Shown: positions 35,101 to 44,872 of the stretch, piece after piece
How positions within the stretch are numbered: the stretch's first letter is position 1
Layout: each line of letters opens with the position of its first letter
NCBI RefSeq assembly: GCF_932276165.1
Contig: NC_063995.1
Coordinates: 9,424,001 to 9,488,000 of the forward strand
Length of the DNA: 64,000 nt
DNA from: Plutella xylostella
Lineage: Eukaryota > Arthropoda > Insecta > Lepidoptera > Plutellidae
Direction: 5' to 3'
Program-made: the position numbers and the translations under genes
The notes under the pieces: generated by a model
What the model was told of the DNA's origin: nothing
Databases searched by the model: none
What the model saw: the letters and a program-made list of their open reading frames with translations, nothing else

Positions 35101-38100
35101 CAAACCTCACTCCTTCGAGCTCGACACCAGTGGCTGCGGCGCCAAAGGGGACCTGCAACTGGACATAGTCCACGACAAGAGATCCGTCATGTGCGCGCTC
35201 GAGAAACTGTCCAACACGAAGTATAGAGCTACATTCATGCCTAAAGCTCCGGGAAAACATAGGGTAAGTTATTTAACACTGTACTCTGTCTTTAGCAGCA
35301 CCACCAAATTTGTGATCTGTTTTCAATCAATTAACATAAAATGTTGCTTTACAGTTGTACATCTACTTCAATGGATATGACGTGGAAGGCTCCCCGCATA
35401 TGTTCCGTGTGGGGTCACGCTCTAAGAAACATCGCGCCACCATCAGCCCGTCTCCTGCCCGGGGACGAGTCTCCAGTCCAAGTAAAACTGCCTCAGAATA
35501 TCTATTATTAGCTTGTTACATAATTGCTCTTTGCTTATGATGGCCAAACCAATCCAACGTCTAGGAGATGAGATAAATTGTGGCTCATACATATTTATAT
35601 TCCAGTTACGCGTATTGGATCTGAGAGCCCGCTGAACAGCTCATCATTCTACGAATCGAATACAACGAAACACAACACCAGCTCATTTGACCGACGCGAA
35701 GATCGTCGAGACTCCATGGACTATTACAGCTCAGACTTCAAAGACAAAAGCTATGACATGACCGACTCAGCCTACTCCACATCACGAATGAACAAGAAGG
35801 ATATCTTCACGACCCGGTACGGGTCAGAAAGCCCAAGGAATCGCACCGCGAGTCCAATCACCACCAAACACTTGGGTAGCGGGTCTCGTCTCGATGTGAA
35901 CAGATCCGATAGTCCCTATGGGACTACTAGTTCGTATAGGGCAACTAGTCCGTACCGCGCTACTAGCCCGTATGCTACGAGTCCCATCGGGGGTACATCT
36001 AGCCCTTTGTCGAGGAAAGATAGTCCGTTGAATAGGACTTCTAGTCCCATCAACAGGTACACTTATCTACAACTTTATTAAATTTTGTCACATAACCGTT
36101 GTATAGTCGAGTGAAAGTTTAACTCATCTCGTCTCATTTCAGGATGAGTAGCCCGACAGACCGATACAGTCCGGTAGCCACCACAAAGAAAGTTGTGGAA
36201 AAGCGCTCAAATTATAAATACAGTTCGTATACCGGGTCCCAGGACAACGTGGATCAAGGGAGCCCATTTTCTTCTCTGGAAGCCGATCGGACCAGGAGAC
36301 TGGGGAGCCCGAGTAAGATATTAGGTATGATATATAATATATTTTTTTCGTTACGAAAAGAATATTATATTATTGTAACCAGACATTTTGCAGTTTTACA
36401 TATTTTACTTGTTTTTCAGATACGGGAGATCCTGGAGGGAGATCGTATTTAGGGAGAAAGGATTCATGGGACACCGTAGAGAAAACGCGGCAACGGCTCA
36501 ATGACACGAGGTAAGATGCGATCCAAATGCTATTACGCTAATACAATAATATGTTTGAAAAGATGCTCGAGGAGTTTCTTTCGCCGTTTCTTTCCTCCTA
36601 ATATACATATGACAGGGCCTTTGTGAAATGGTGGTAGAGTAATATTATGACAATGGACAAATAATTGTAAAATTTTACGCGCAATAAAGTGATATTCTAT
36701 TCTATTCTAATACCTTCTTGGCTTTTCTATAGTTACATAGTGATCAGAGATTCAAAAATAATACCGTTTTATCTTGTTTTGTTTTCAATATACGTTTGGT
36801 TCCAGCCTGGACGGCCCGGCCCCGGAGAGGTCCTTCGGTCAGAGCACTCTGGAGCGAGAGACCAAGCGCAACACGCAGCTGAACAAGCAGCTCAACAAGT
36901 TCTCGGATCTGTCGCACGACTCCTTCAACCGCCACCTCGACCGGATGGTTGATGAGCACGACTCCGACACGTATGTTAGTCGAGTAAGTATTGTGGTCCT
37001 TCAGAATTTAACACGTTGCAACGTAGGTATGATGATAGAGAAACAAAATGCATGTCAATCTTTGCATGTTGCATCAACGGAAAATAAGAGTGGATTGATG
37101 TGGCCGCAAACGCAACAGTGACCAATAGCGGCGTGACGTGGTTTTGACATATTTATTCAAATTTAACCACCCCTCAATCCGCAACTACAAGGGGCCCCTA
37201 AAAAGTGTCTTTTGGAAATGTCAAGTTACGTAGTTTCTAGAGTACCTCTATACTTCCAACTTCCAAAGATACCTACCTCTAATTTTATTTCAATCTCATT
37301 GCAGCTCGTTTAGCTACCTCTACTTTATTATGAATATGTACGTAAGCTTACATTAACATTTTTTTGCAGTCGGAGATAAAGAAGCGCGAAGTCCACGAGA
37401 GCTCATCGTACGTAGTGCGCGACTCTTCCTACAGCAGCGTGGAGGAGAAGCAACAGAAACAACAGCAGTCTTTTTTATCCAATAGGCCCCCCCGCGACCC
37501 AACCGGGGGGGCCGAGTCCGAAACGGATGCTGCACACAACCGTTTCAGGTATTCGACACAACAAATACTCAAAATCAAAACCATTCTCGCCTAGCCCGAG
37601 CGCCGCGCCGCGTCGCCGCCGTGCGTGACATTTTAGGCCTTGGTCTCCTATTTACGCCGTAGGTCGCGTCCAGCGTCATGCCGTAGGCCGCGTCACGATG
37701 CTCACTATAGAAATGTACTGATGCGGTCTCCCTCACACGCCGACGTTGGCGCGTAGACATAATGAGAATTGTGACGCGGCCTACGGCGGTGACACTTGAC
37801 GCGACCTACGGAGTAAATAGGAGACCCGGGCCTTAAATAAAACCTCGATCAGCAAATATAGCCGACATGGCCGACATGACCCCTTTCGCTGCGTGTGGAA
37901 AATGAAATACAACGTGGAAATGTGGAAAGTGCACACGGGGGATATTATTGGCAGAACCTTTTTCAACTTATGTATGTTTGTAACGTTTGTTGCAATATTT
38001 TTATTCAGGCTACTAGAGGTGCCGTCTACAGTACAGTGTAAAGTTCGCCAACTTTAATTAACCCTTCAGCTTCAGGAGTTGAAGGCAAAGCAAAAAGTTA

Positions 38101-38777
38101 ACGTTACAACATGTTCTTTGTTCCGACATGCAATAAAACGCTTACGGCTAACTCTTAACGGTGCAATTATCGACATTGTTACAGACCAATACAAAGGGAT
38201 TTTCAAAGAGGAGCAAATCAAATCACAGTGAAATCAACAAACAAAGGAGTAATTGGACAACCTGTAGAATTCATAGGTAAAGTAAATGTTAACGTTCCGC
38301 TTCCGTGGAAGTTTCGAGGCAACTGTAAACACAGCCGTCGCCACTGCCGGCTACTTGTGTTGAGAATTGCATTGCAGTTGCACTAACTTCAGCGCTACAG
38401 ATGTAATACCGACGACGACGGCTTATACTAATTAATTTTAATATAACAACGTCCAGGTAGTGAAATTGGAATTCTAAAGGCTTGAATAAAAAATTTATTC
38501 TTCTGTCCGATACCCATATTACAGGCTCTGCCTGTCTTGATATCTAATGGCCGTGTGTGAGACGACCCCACATATTATTATTCCCCTCATTCCCCACTAG
38601 TGGACGGCAGCTCGGCCGGCTCCGGGCACCTGGAGCTGGAGGTGTCAGGGGCAGACGGCGCGCTGGTGGCCAGTTCTGTGAGACCCCTCGGCAGCCACAA
38701 GTTCCTGGCCGCATTCACCCCGCGCCAGCCGCAGCCGCACGCCGTGAGGGTCACCTTCAATGGACAACATGTGCCAG
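29130..38777 (+). CDS. jbug: Jitterbug-like filamin: three CH domains plus filamin repeats (19 exons, 3' end outside window)
   Basis: Exons joined by GT/AG sites with matching phase: 29130-29345, 29665-29845, 30488-30587, 30760-30902, 31253-31476, 32364-32505, 33389-33552, 33906-34081, 34367-34479, 34671-34852, 35021-35263, 35355-35481, 35606-36056, 36143-36324, 36420-36510, 36806-36983, 37370-37548, 38185-38276, 38601-38777. They give 3,361 coding bases, 1,120 codons, no stop, ending in phase 1 at a good donor. CH1 is about residues 48-162, CH2 167-273, CH3 275-375. Filamin Ig repeats lie near 376-475, 470-560 and 562-650. A Ser/Thr/Arg/Pro-rich linker with repeated SPY and ATSP units covers about 651-1030, and a fourth repeat 1031-1120. 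Classical filamins have two CH domains; three is typical of insect jitterbug. The family binds and cross-links actin, so the inferred role is cortical cytoskeleton. The start has a strong context (CCACCATGG). Exon borders are my predictions; the family call is firm, the symbol rests on architecture. Confidence 0.85.
29949..30086 (+). pseudogene. Partial duplicate of jbug coding exon 2 inside the next intron
   Basis: This stretch repeats the 3' two thirds of the exon at 29665-29845 and a few intron bases. Over about 121 aligned bases I count six differences: three synonymous, two missense (Thr to Ser, Leu to Phe) and one in the donor (gtaagt to gttagt). The copied frame is open and encodes the second half of CH1. 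The start of the exon and its original acceptor are missing, although a ttctag lies just upstream at 29935-29940. Splicing to it instead of exon 2 would remove the first half of CH1, so it is most likely a relic of local duplication. Confidence 0.75.
30107..30200. mobile_element. Small palindromic MITE in a jbug intron
   Basis: tactcgcgagcaatgaaaaa at the left and ttttcattactcgcgagag at the right pair as a hairpin of about 29 bp with the centre ggcaatggcaggt. Related to 9803-9893 and, more distantly, to 43897-44129. Confidence 0.7.
31985..32150 (+). mobile_element. tRNA-like SINE fragment in a jbug intron
   Basis: tagcgcagagtggtac resembles an A box, and gttcgtttctcggccggggc a B-box region as in the 10482 SINE head. 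The 3' body is lost. Confidence 0.45.
32593..32759. mobile_element. MITE in a jbug intron (TTTCACCATA termini)
   Basis: Inverted ends cagtttcaccatactctgtt and aacagactatggtgaaact. Internal gttgacttttgacacatctg and aatatggagacg relate it to the elements at 937-1089 and 47982-48132. Confidence 0.65.
34100..34255 (+). mobile_element. Degenerate RTE LINE tail in a jbug intron
   Basis: ggatgaagaaggtcaaggat, gtggcactccttaggagagg and ctatgtctaacaataat match the 3' coding end and tail of the RTE element at 39194-39604 (reverse complement). Confidence 0.55.
36635..36712 (+). mobile_element. LINE 3' tail in a jbug intron
   Basis: cgcaataaagtgatattc followed by (TATTC)n, a typical non-LTR polyadenylation signal and microsatellite tail. 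No coding part. Confidence 0.4.
37636..37832. mobile_element. 197-bp GC-rich palindromic MITE in a jbug intron
   Basis: Flanked by TTA on both sides (37633-37635, 37833-37835), as in PIF/Harbinger-type MITEs. Arms of about 60 bp pair almost completely: ggtctcctatttacgccgta against its complement, and gccgtaggccgcgtcac against gtgacgcggcctacggc. Confidence 0.75.
38495..38585 (+). mobile_element. SINE 3' fragment just upstream of the last jbug exon
   Basis: gtccgatacccatattacag and ggccgtgtgtgagacgacc match the 3' half of the SINE at 10482-10745. Its ATT tail ends about 15 bases before the acceptor of exon 38601. Confidence 0.55.
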
Positions 38778-38804
38778 GTATGTCCAGTAATTATTGTTCT
38801 TTTT

Positions 38805-38900
38805 TTTTTAAATAGTCTATGTATTTTCCCACTGCTGGGCAAAGACCTCGCCTTTAATTTTCCACTCATCCCGATCCAATGCGGCTACCTCTCACGCTGA
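38805..38900 (-). mobile_element. LINE tail fragment
   Basis: The segment ttcccactgctgggcaaaga is the reverse complement of the usual RTE-type tail (gcccagcagtggga). No coding remnant. Confidence 0.4.
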
Positions 38901-39193
38901 GTTGCAGAAAGGCACTTTAAGCTAATGTCGACCTTAAATGAATAGCTGCCTTGCTTTGACAGTATACGGACAGAAAGAGACATACATAGATTTAATGCCG
39001 ACATTAGCTTAATGTTCTTTTCTGCAACTCAGCGTCAATCCGGCAAATATTTGACGAGCTCGACCCGCCACCTCCTTCTCATTTTGTTGTTCTAATTTTT
39101 AAAATAACTACGGTATTAAAAATATGAAGATCCGTCCCCAGCGCCAACTGTTTGACCCGTAAAATTTGTTAGGAGGGACGTAGTTAGTAATGT

Positions 39194-39604
39194 CATCATC
39201 ATCATCATCATCATCATCATCAGCCAATAATGATCCACTGCTGGACATAGGCCTCTCCCAAGGAGCGCCACAACACTCGGTCCTCGGCCTTCCTCATCCA
39301 ACCACTACCCGCCACCCACCTAAGGTCGTCAGTCCAGCGGGCAGGAGGGCGTCCCACGCTGCGTTTGCCTGTTCGTGGTCTCCACTCGAGAACTCGTCTA
39401 CCCCAACGGTTATCGGTTCTTCGGCAGATATGACCAGCCCACTGCCACTTCAGCTTGAATATTTTGACAGCTATGTCGGTAACCTTAGTCCTCTGACGGA
39501 TAACCTCATTTCTGATACGATCCATCAGAGAAACCCCAAGCATAGCTCTCTCCATAGCACGCTGAGCGACTTTAAATCGGTGGACCAGTCCTACCGTCAG
39601 TAGG
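39194..39604 (-). mobile_element. 5'-truncated RTE LINE with 10-bp target duplication
   Basis: The direct repeat ttagtaatgt flanks it (39184-39193 and 39605-39614). On the - strand an open frame (39220-39603) encodes the RTE reverse-transcriptase C-terminus (ERAMLGVSLMDRIRNEVIR, KLKWQWAGHICRR, GRPPARWTDD). A (GAT)n tail occupies 39194-39222. The open frame and intact duplication indicate a fairly recent insertion. Confidence 0.85.
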
Positions 39605-39738
39605 TTAGTAATGTAAAAAATAAAAATTTATTCACTATCTCTCTATAATCTTACTAAGTATGTACCTATTAGTTATTTTGCAAGATATTAAGTTCGTATT
39701 ATTAAGTACCAATAACGAATTGGTGACGCCGTATATAA

Positions 39739-41212
39739 AATAATAATTTAAAAAAAATAAATGACCGACTTCAAAAAACCACCAAAAAGTAAGAAATAAT
39801 TTAAGGTTTAGACCAATCCTAGGTGACAGTACAAATACCTAAGCAGGTTCTTTTTTGATGTTGGTGCGGTGACAACGTAATCTGAAGAAATATGGCACCA
39901 ACTTCAAAAAAGAACAGTATTATTTGTGGCACTATACCTGCTTATAGTGCCACAATCTTATCTGTTCCGGTGGTCGAAATGTGCAACTAACGAGACGTCA
40001 TTGTCAAACGTCATTTCATACTCTGTGCGTTATTTGAGTTGTCAATTTCTGTGAAGAGGCTGACGCTACGTTATTCAATTTGTTTTGTGATTTTCTGGGT
40101 GAAATAATGCCAAAAGCGCTGTAATGTGATGCAAGAAAAGTAGTACTATATATATTGGCTTTTATGCAGGAAGAATAACATATTCAGGCGCCTTTAATTC
40201 CGTTTGAAAAATTGGAAGAACGAGTTGCAGCGGCTACAGGTTAGTGTTGCCAAATATGACGAATAATTTTACCCATATACTCCATGTAATTTTATTAAAT
40301 ATTTTCCCGAGAGCGGAGAGGCCCGTGCCCCAGCAGTGGGGACGGGATGGGTCGTGAATAGTCGTGATACTCGTGATGAAAAGTATATAATCTTTATTTT
40401 TCTTTGATTACAGGTGATTACATGTGAGGACATGACATGATACTTTAAATCTTATGCAGTATACCAAGAAGAATTTCTCGCACCTGCAGCGATTTTAGAC
40501 GAAATAATGATGATTTAAGACATGTCATTATTTTCCCAACCTATCAAGAGTTGGCTGAAAGAAATTGCTTTTTGGCAATTAGCCTTTCGAAGGAGACCCG
40601 TGCCCCAGCAGTGGGGACGTGATGGGTCGTGATGATGATGATCATGAATTAACCTTTGCACACTGTCTGAATTTCTTTTAATTGTATGCTCTTGTTTCTA
40701 TTTACTTTAAAAATGTTAAATAAAGTGTTCAAAAATAATAATTAATAGTTTTTTTTAAGTCGTATCTCGTTATTCCCACGACCCACATATATTACCTATA
40801 CCATTGTAATCTAGATTTAATCTCCTATATCAGAACATAATCAGAACTAATTTTATTTCTGTTCGCCGTGGACAAATTTTCCATACAACATACATAATGT
40901 CGTTTGATATATTATATCCTCTTTCATTTACTATCGACCCTATATTTTGATTTATCTATACTTATGAATGTACCTAATTATAACAATAGGTAATAGCAGA
41001 AATGCATTGTCGTTTAAACCAGAAATAGGCAAAATTTAATCGATGGCATCACTGGATTCGATCACAGCGAAGTCGCCACCGGAACAGATAAGATTGTGGC
41101 ACTATAGGTATTTGTACTGTCACCTAGGATTGGTCTAAACCTTAAATTATTTCTTACTTTTTGGTGGTTATTTGAAGTCGGTTTTTTATTTTTTTTAAAT
41201 TATAATTTATTT
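39739..41212. mobile_element. TIR DNA element with a decayed transposase-like ORF
   Basis: Outer arms 39739-39837 and 41107-41212 are near-perfect inverted repeats (gaccgacttcaaa, aagtaagaaataatttaagg, ggtttagaccaatcctagg). Inner arms 39951-39985 and 41068-41106 continue the match. The left arm holds about 113 extra bases (39838-39950) that themselves fold back. Two copies of the gcccgtgccccagcagtgg LINE-tail motif lie at 40320 and 40590. Confidence 0.7.
40107..40239 (+). pseudogene. Decayed N-terminus of a helix-turn-helix transposon protein
   Basis: ATG at 40107, then a frame with two stops encoding CDARKVVLYILAFMQEE and FEKLEERVAAATG, followed by a possible donor. The pattern resembles the start of helix-turn-helix proteins in lepidopteran DNA transposons. 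Assignment from pattern only. Confidence 0.4.
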
Positions 41213-41697
41213 ATTTTTATTTTTAGTTTATTTGCAATAATTAGCAATCAAAAGTAAGTAGCAAATGATACCAATAAGTCCTGCTAGTCAATACGAATCA
41301 TTGAAGCCTAAACACGAGGTAGTTGCTATATACCGTTGAGGAGTTCCCTTGACTGCCTTCCGTTTCCATCATCAGATCAGCTCAAGGTCACCATCATATT
41401 TTTTTGTTATAAGAACTATATTTACGTTCTAAATTTCATTAGAATCGGTTGATAAGTGCCCAAAATGGAAATTTATACCCCTGTTTTACCCCTTTACCCG
41501 CCCTTGGGGGTGAACTAAAATTCTGAAAAAAAAATGGGACCACCTGAGAGCTCAACCCAATACACCAAAAAAAGAATTTTCAAAATCGGTCCATAAACGG
41601 CGGAGTAATCGGTGAACATACATAAAAATAAAAAAAAAAAAGATCCCGACGAATTGAAAACCTCCTCCTTTTTTTGAAGTCGGTTAAAAAATAGTAG
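41213..41697. repeat. Interspersed repeat ending in gaagtcggtt
   Basis: Contains ttagaatcggttgataagtg, aatcggtccataaacggcgg and an end cctcctcctttttttgaagt, words typical of an abundant lepidopteran repeat. No ORF. Confidence 0.45.
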
Positions 41698-42117
41698 GTA
41701 CTCACCTCTATTTACTACAAAACTGCATGAATGAGTCTATTATGAGTCACCCATGAAGCCAGTAATAAACTACTGTTACAGCTGTTTTGTGAAACTTAAC
41801 TAGGTAAGTATGTACTTACATTAGGTACATTGTTATGTAAATACCCGTAAAACAACTGTAAATTGTAGCATATATAACCTATTTGTGCACCTTCGGAATT
41901 TTCACAACTTAATCTTCTTCATAGCGTACTGCTAGGGATCTGATTTTACCTTTTGACCGAAAATTAAAAGCATGTTAGTAATTTAGAAGTCTTCACTGGA
42001 TAATAGGAAGGAAAGTTTATACTTAATTCAATGTTAGTGTCTATCGTAAACGTAAAAGCAAGCTATTTCGTGCGCAACTATGCGCAATGAAACAAACATT
42101 AAATCGCGTAATATCTT

Positions 42118-42240
42118 ATTATTATTATTATTAAATTCTTTATTGCACATAAATTAATTTTGTACATAGGCGAACTTAATGCTAAAAGCATTCTCTTCCA
42201 GTTAACCTTGGGCGTTGTGGAGAAAGTGATAGGTAGTGCG
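42118..42240 (-). mobile_element. LINE 3' end fragment (same family as 9648-9780)
   Basis: (TTA)n followed by aattctttattgcac, then gaacttaatgctaaaagcat and ccagttaacctt, matching 9648-9780. Confidence 0.6.
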
Positions 42241-42502
42241 AAAGACAATGAGGACAGTTTAATTTTGTTTAATATCTATATTGTTAAACACTAGAATATA
42301 TACTTACTTATACATAATATTATAAAATAAACGTATACCTACATACATAATTTAAATATATAGTTACTATAACAAAAACTAATAATATCATCGTCTCACT
42401 TACATACTACAACAAAAACAGATAAACTATTTATTAGATATCTCCATTACTATTTGAAAGATAGAAAAGAAAGTAGCTGCAGGTATTACCGAGTATGGGT
42501 GC

Positions 42503-42652
42503 TGGAGGTCACTCTCGATTACACAAAACGAATTTTGTGCGAGCTACTGCGTTAACCAAGACTTTATCTCGCTGTGCTAAACGACCCGATATTTCATGAC
42601 AGATCGCGTTACTTTGTTTTTTGTCAAGCTAGAGTAATCCTGCTTACAGTTT
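42503..42652. mobile_element. MITE, GGGTCACT family
   Basis: tggaggtcactctcgatt at the left and aagctagagtaatcctg at the right. Internal text includes tatctcgctgtgctaaacg, related to the 23000 copy. Confidence 0.55.
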
Positions 42653-43896
42653 CCACCATGCGTATAATTCGGAGCCATTCCACAGCCGTTGTAAAGAAAA
42701 GAAACTGCCTAATGCTACACCATCGCATCGGTATGAAAGTGTCAACACTATACGCTTACTGCTTTCCTTTCGTTTCTAATTAATTAGCTATTGCCCAACT
42801 ACCCTGTAATCCTCTGTTTGATAAACTATACTTAAATATATAGTTGCTATATATAGGTAGTTACAATTTTCGAATCAATGATAAGCGATTATGATAACAG
42901 GTGGGAACGATATTCGGTTCCTTCCTAACAGCAGAGGTTCATAAAACAAACGATTACTTTATCTACTCCAACATCCGTATTCACGATCCTGCTGACATTC
43001 CTTGATGTAAAATGATTTTGAATTTTTGACAATTAAGTTGGAATGTATCAAAGACTGTAGGTAATAATATTCAAATTGAGTCTTTGTTCATTCACGCCAA
43101 TGATGGAGTGATGTGGAAGAGCGTGGGTTCAAAGCCTACTCATTATTACTCCGCACGTAGGCGCTCAAATATATACTATTTTGGTATATTAACTACATAA
43201 TATAGATAGGTGCCATAACTTCCTTTCCTTCATTTTATAATAAATATTCATCCATCCTGACGTCCCTCAAAATTTTGTTAGTTATTTTGAGCAATTCTGA
43301 AGGTAGCTAATACTCTTCATACCAAAACCTGGTGGGTATTGGTGTGGTTTGATACCGAGTACTATGTCACTCTTCAATTAAATAAAAGTCTAATATAGTT
43401 TAGTTCAAGACATAACATAGCTTTAACAAAAGCCAATTTATTATATTTGCATTGCAGCCAAGCATTCAAAGTAGGTATTATCTAAGAACAGTTAATCAAA
43501 CTTATAAATATTGTGGTAAGTTCTTTGATAATTAAGTAGGTACGTACTTACCTAAACATGTTTTGCTTGATGGAGGCGAAGCTTACTAATTAAACATAGA
43601 GTCGATAAGTAAGTGTCAGGTAAGTGTCCATTGTTCTACTAAAGGTCTCATCGCAGCGTCGTCAATAACATAGGTAGTATACCTATACGGAATAACCTAG
43701 GTACCTATAGAGATTCGATAGATTTGTACTTAACTTTTTTGCTAACTGTGTTGGTAAATACTACTACTATTTTTTGCGTTGAGTTGTTGGATGTATCTAT
43801 TACGGAGGAGTACCTAAGAAGATTAGGTATTTCAGTAAGTATTTAAACTGAATCTACTAATTTTACCTTTGTCTCTTTATTATTACTTAGATACCT

Positions 43897-44129
43897 ATAC
43901 ATTCACGGGCAATGAAAAAGTTCCATTCAGAAAATCACTTAATTACACTGAAACGGAAATAACTAACTTAATGACGTCTTCTGCAATATTTAAGTGCATT
44001 TATCGGCGCGTAAGAATATTATCATGAATAAAACATAAATATTTTATTCAAAATTCCTGTTAAAAAAAATTGACGCCATTTGGTGTCTGCATTTTGTAAG
44101 TGGAACTGTTTCTTTGCCCGTGAGTGTAT
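43897..44129. mobile_element. MITE with ACATTCACGGGCAA termini
   Basis: Ends atacattcacgggcaatg and ctttgcccgtgagtgtat are inverted repeats of about 28 bp, including the aagttcca / tggaact arms. Interior AT-rich, non-coding. Confidence 0.7.
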
Positions 44130-44470
44130 TTAAATATTGGCCAATTTACTTAATTAAATAGGATCCATAAAGCATAATGTACTTTCGCTGTAACGGTACA
44201 TAATTAAAGATTTAGTATCGTAACTAACCTACGATCTACCTATTAGATTGTATGTGAAATTGGTTGGTTTACTTCGGAACAATCAGAAATTTGCATGAAG
44301 AAAGGCTAGTTAATCATCGGTCATTATTGAAAACATACTTAAAACTTGTATATTGAATACATTTCACAGATATTTAAACAATAAATTCAAATGCGGAGAA
44401 TTGAGTAACATGCGTGGATCTCTCGGAACTTGTTCTGTTAACTGTACCGAAGTAGGCTCTTGAATTCCGA

Positions 44471-44872
44471 GCCGCCATTTTGAATACCTGCGTGACGTCA
44501 CGCGGCGGGCGCGGGCTGCGTGCGCCCGCGCAGCACTGACATTTGTGCCGCGTTCACAGACTTGGGCGACGCCTCGCAGCGCTCACAATGAAATTTCGAC
44601 GTGTTTTCTTCCGTATACGTGCCCGTAGATTTTAGAAGACGTTTCACAAATCAACATTGGCTCTCGCTGCTCTTTTCGCTGACTAAGAACAGTTGAGGTC
44701 CATTCAGTGCCGACCGCCGTGGTTCTCTGTGTTGTGTTTGCTGAAAGTGTTTGTTGTTTTCCGTACTCATTCAGTGCAGTGGCCTACATTTGTTGTGAGG
44801 GAGTGTGTCTCCGTCTCCTCAGTGCCTGTTCCCAATAAGTGGATCGCGTATTTGCATACAGCCAGCCGGACG
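44471..44872 (+). promoter_or_regulatory. Candidate promoter and non-coding first exon
   Basis: Within AT-rich DNA, a CpG-rich block carries GCCGCCATTTTG (YY1/Pho-like, 44471-44482) and a palindromic CRE, TGACGTCA (44493-44500). Two identical initiator-like sites, CATTCAGTGC, follow at 44701 and 44768. From 44704 to 44872 there is no ATG, then a strong donor ACG|gtgagtt at 44872/44873. This is what a + strand 5' untranslated exon looks like. It lies downstream of the CH-encoding exons, so it could start a jbug transcript lacking CH domains, or another gene. Confidence 0.45.

Noticed and set aside
39190..39603. 137-codon + strand ORF starting with poly-Ser
   Set aside because: Antisense shadow of the RTE reverse-transcriptase fragment; the Ser run is the (ATC)n tail.
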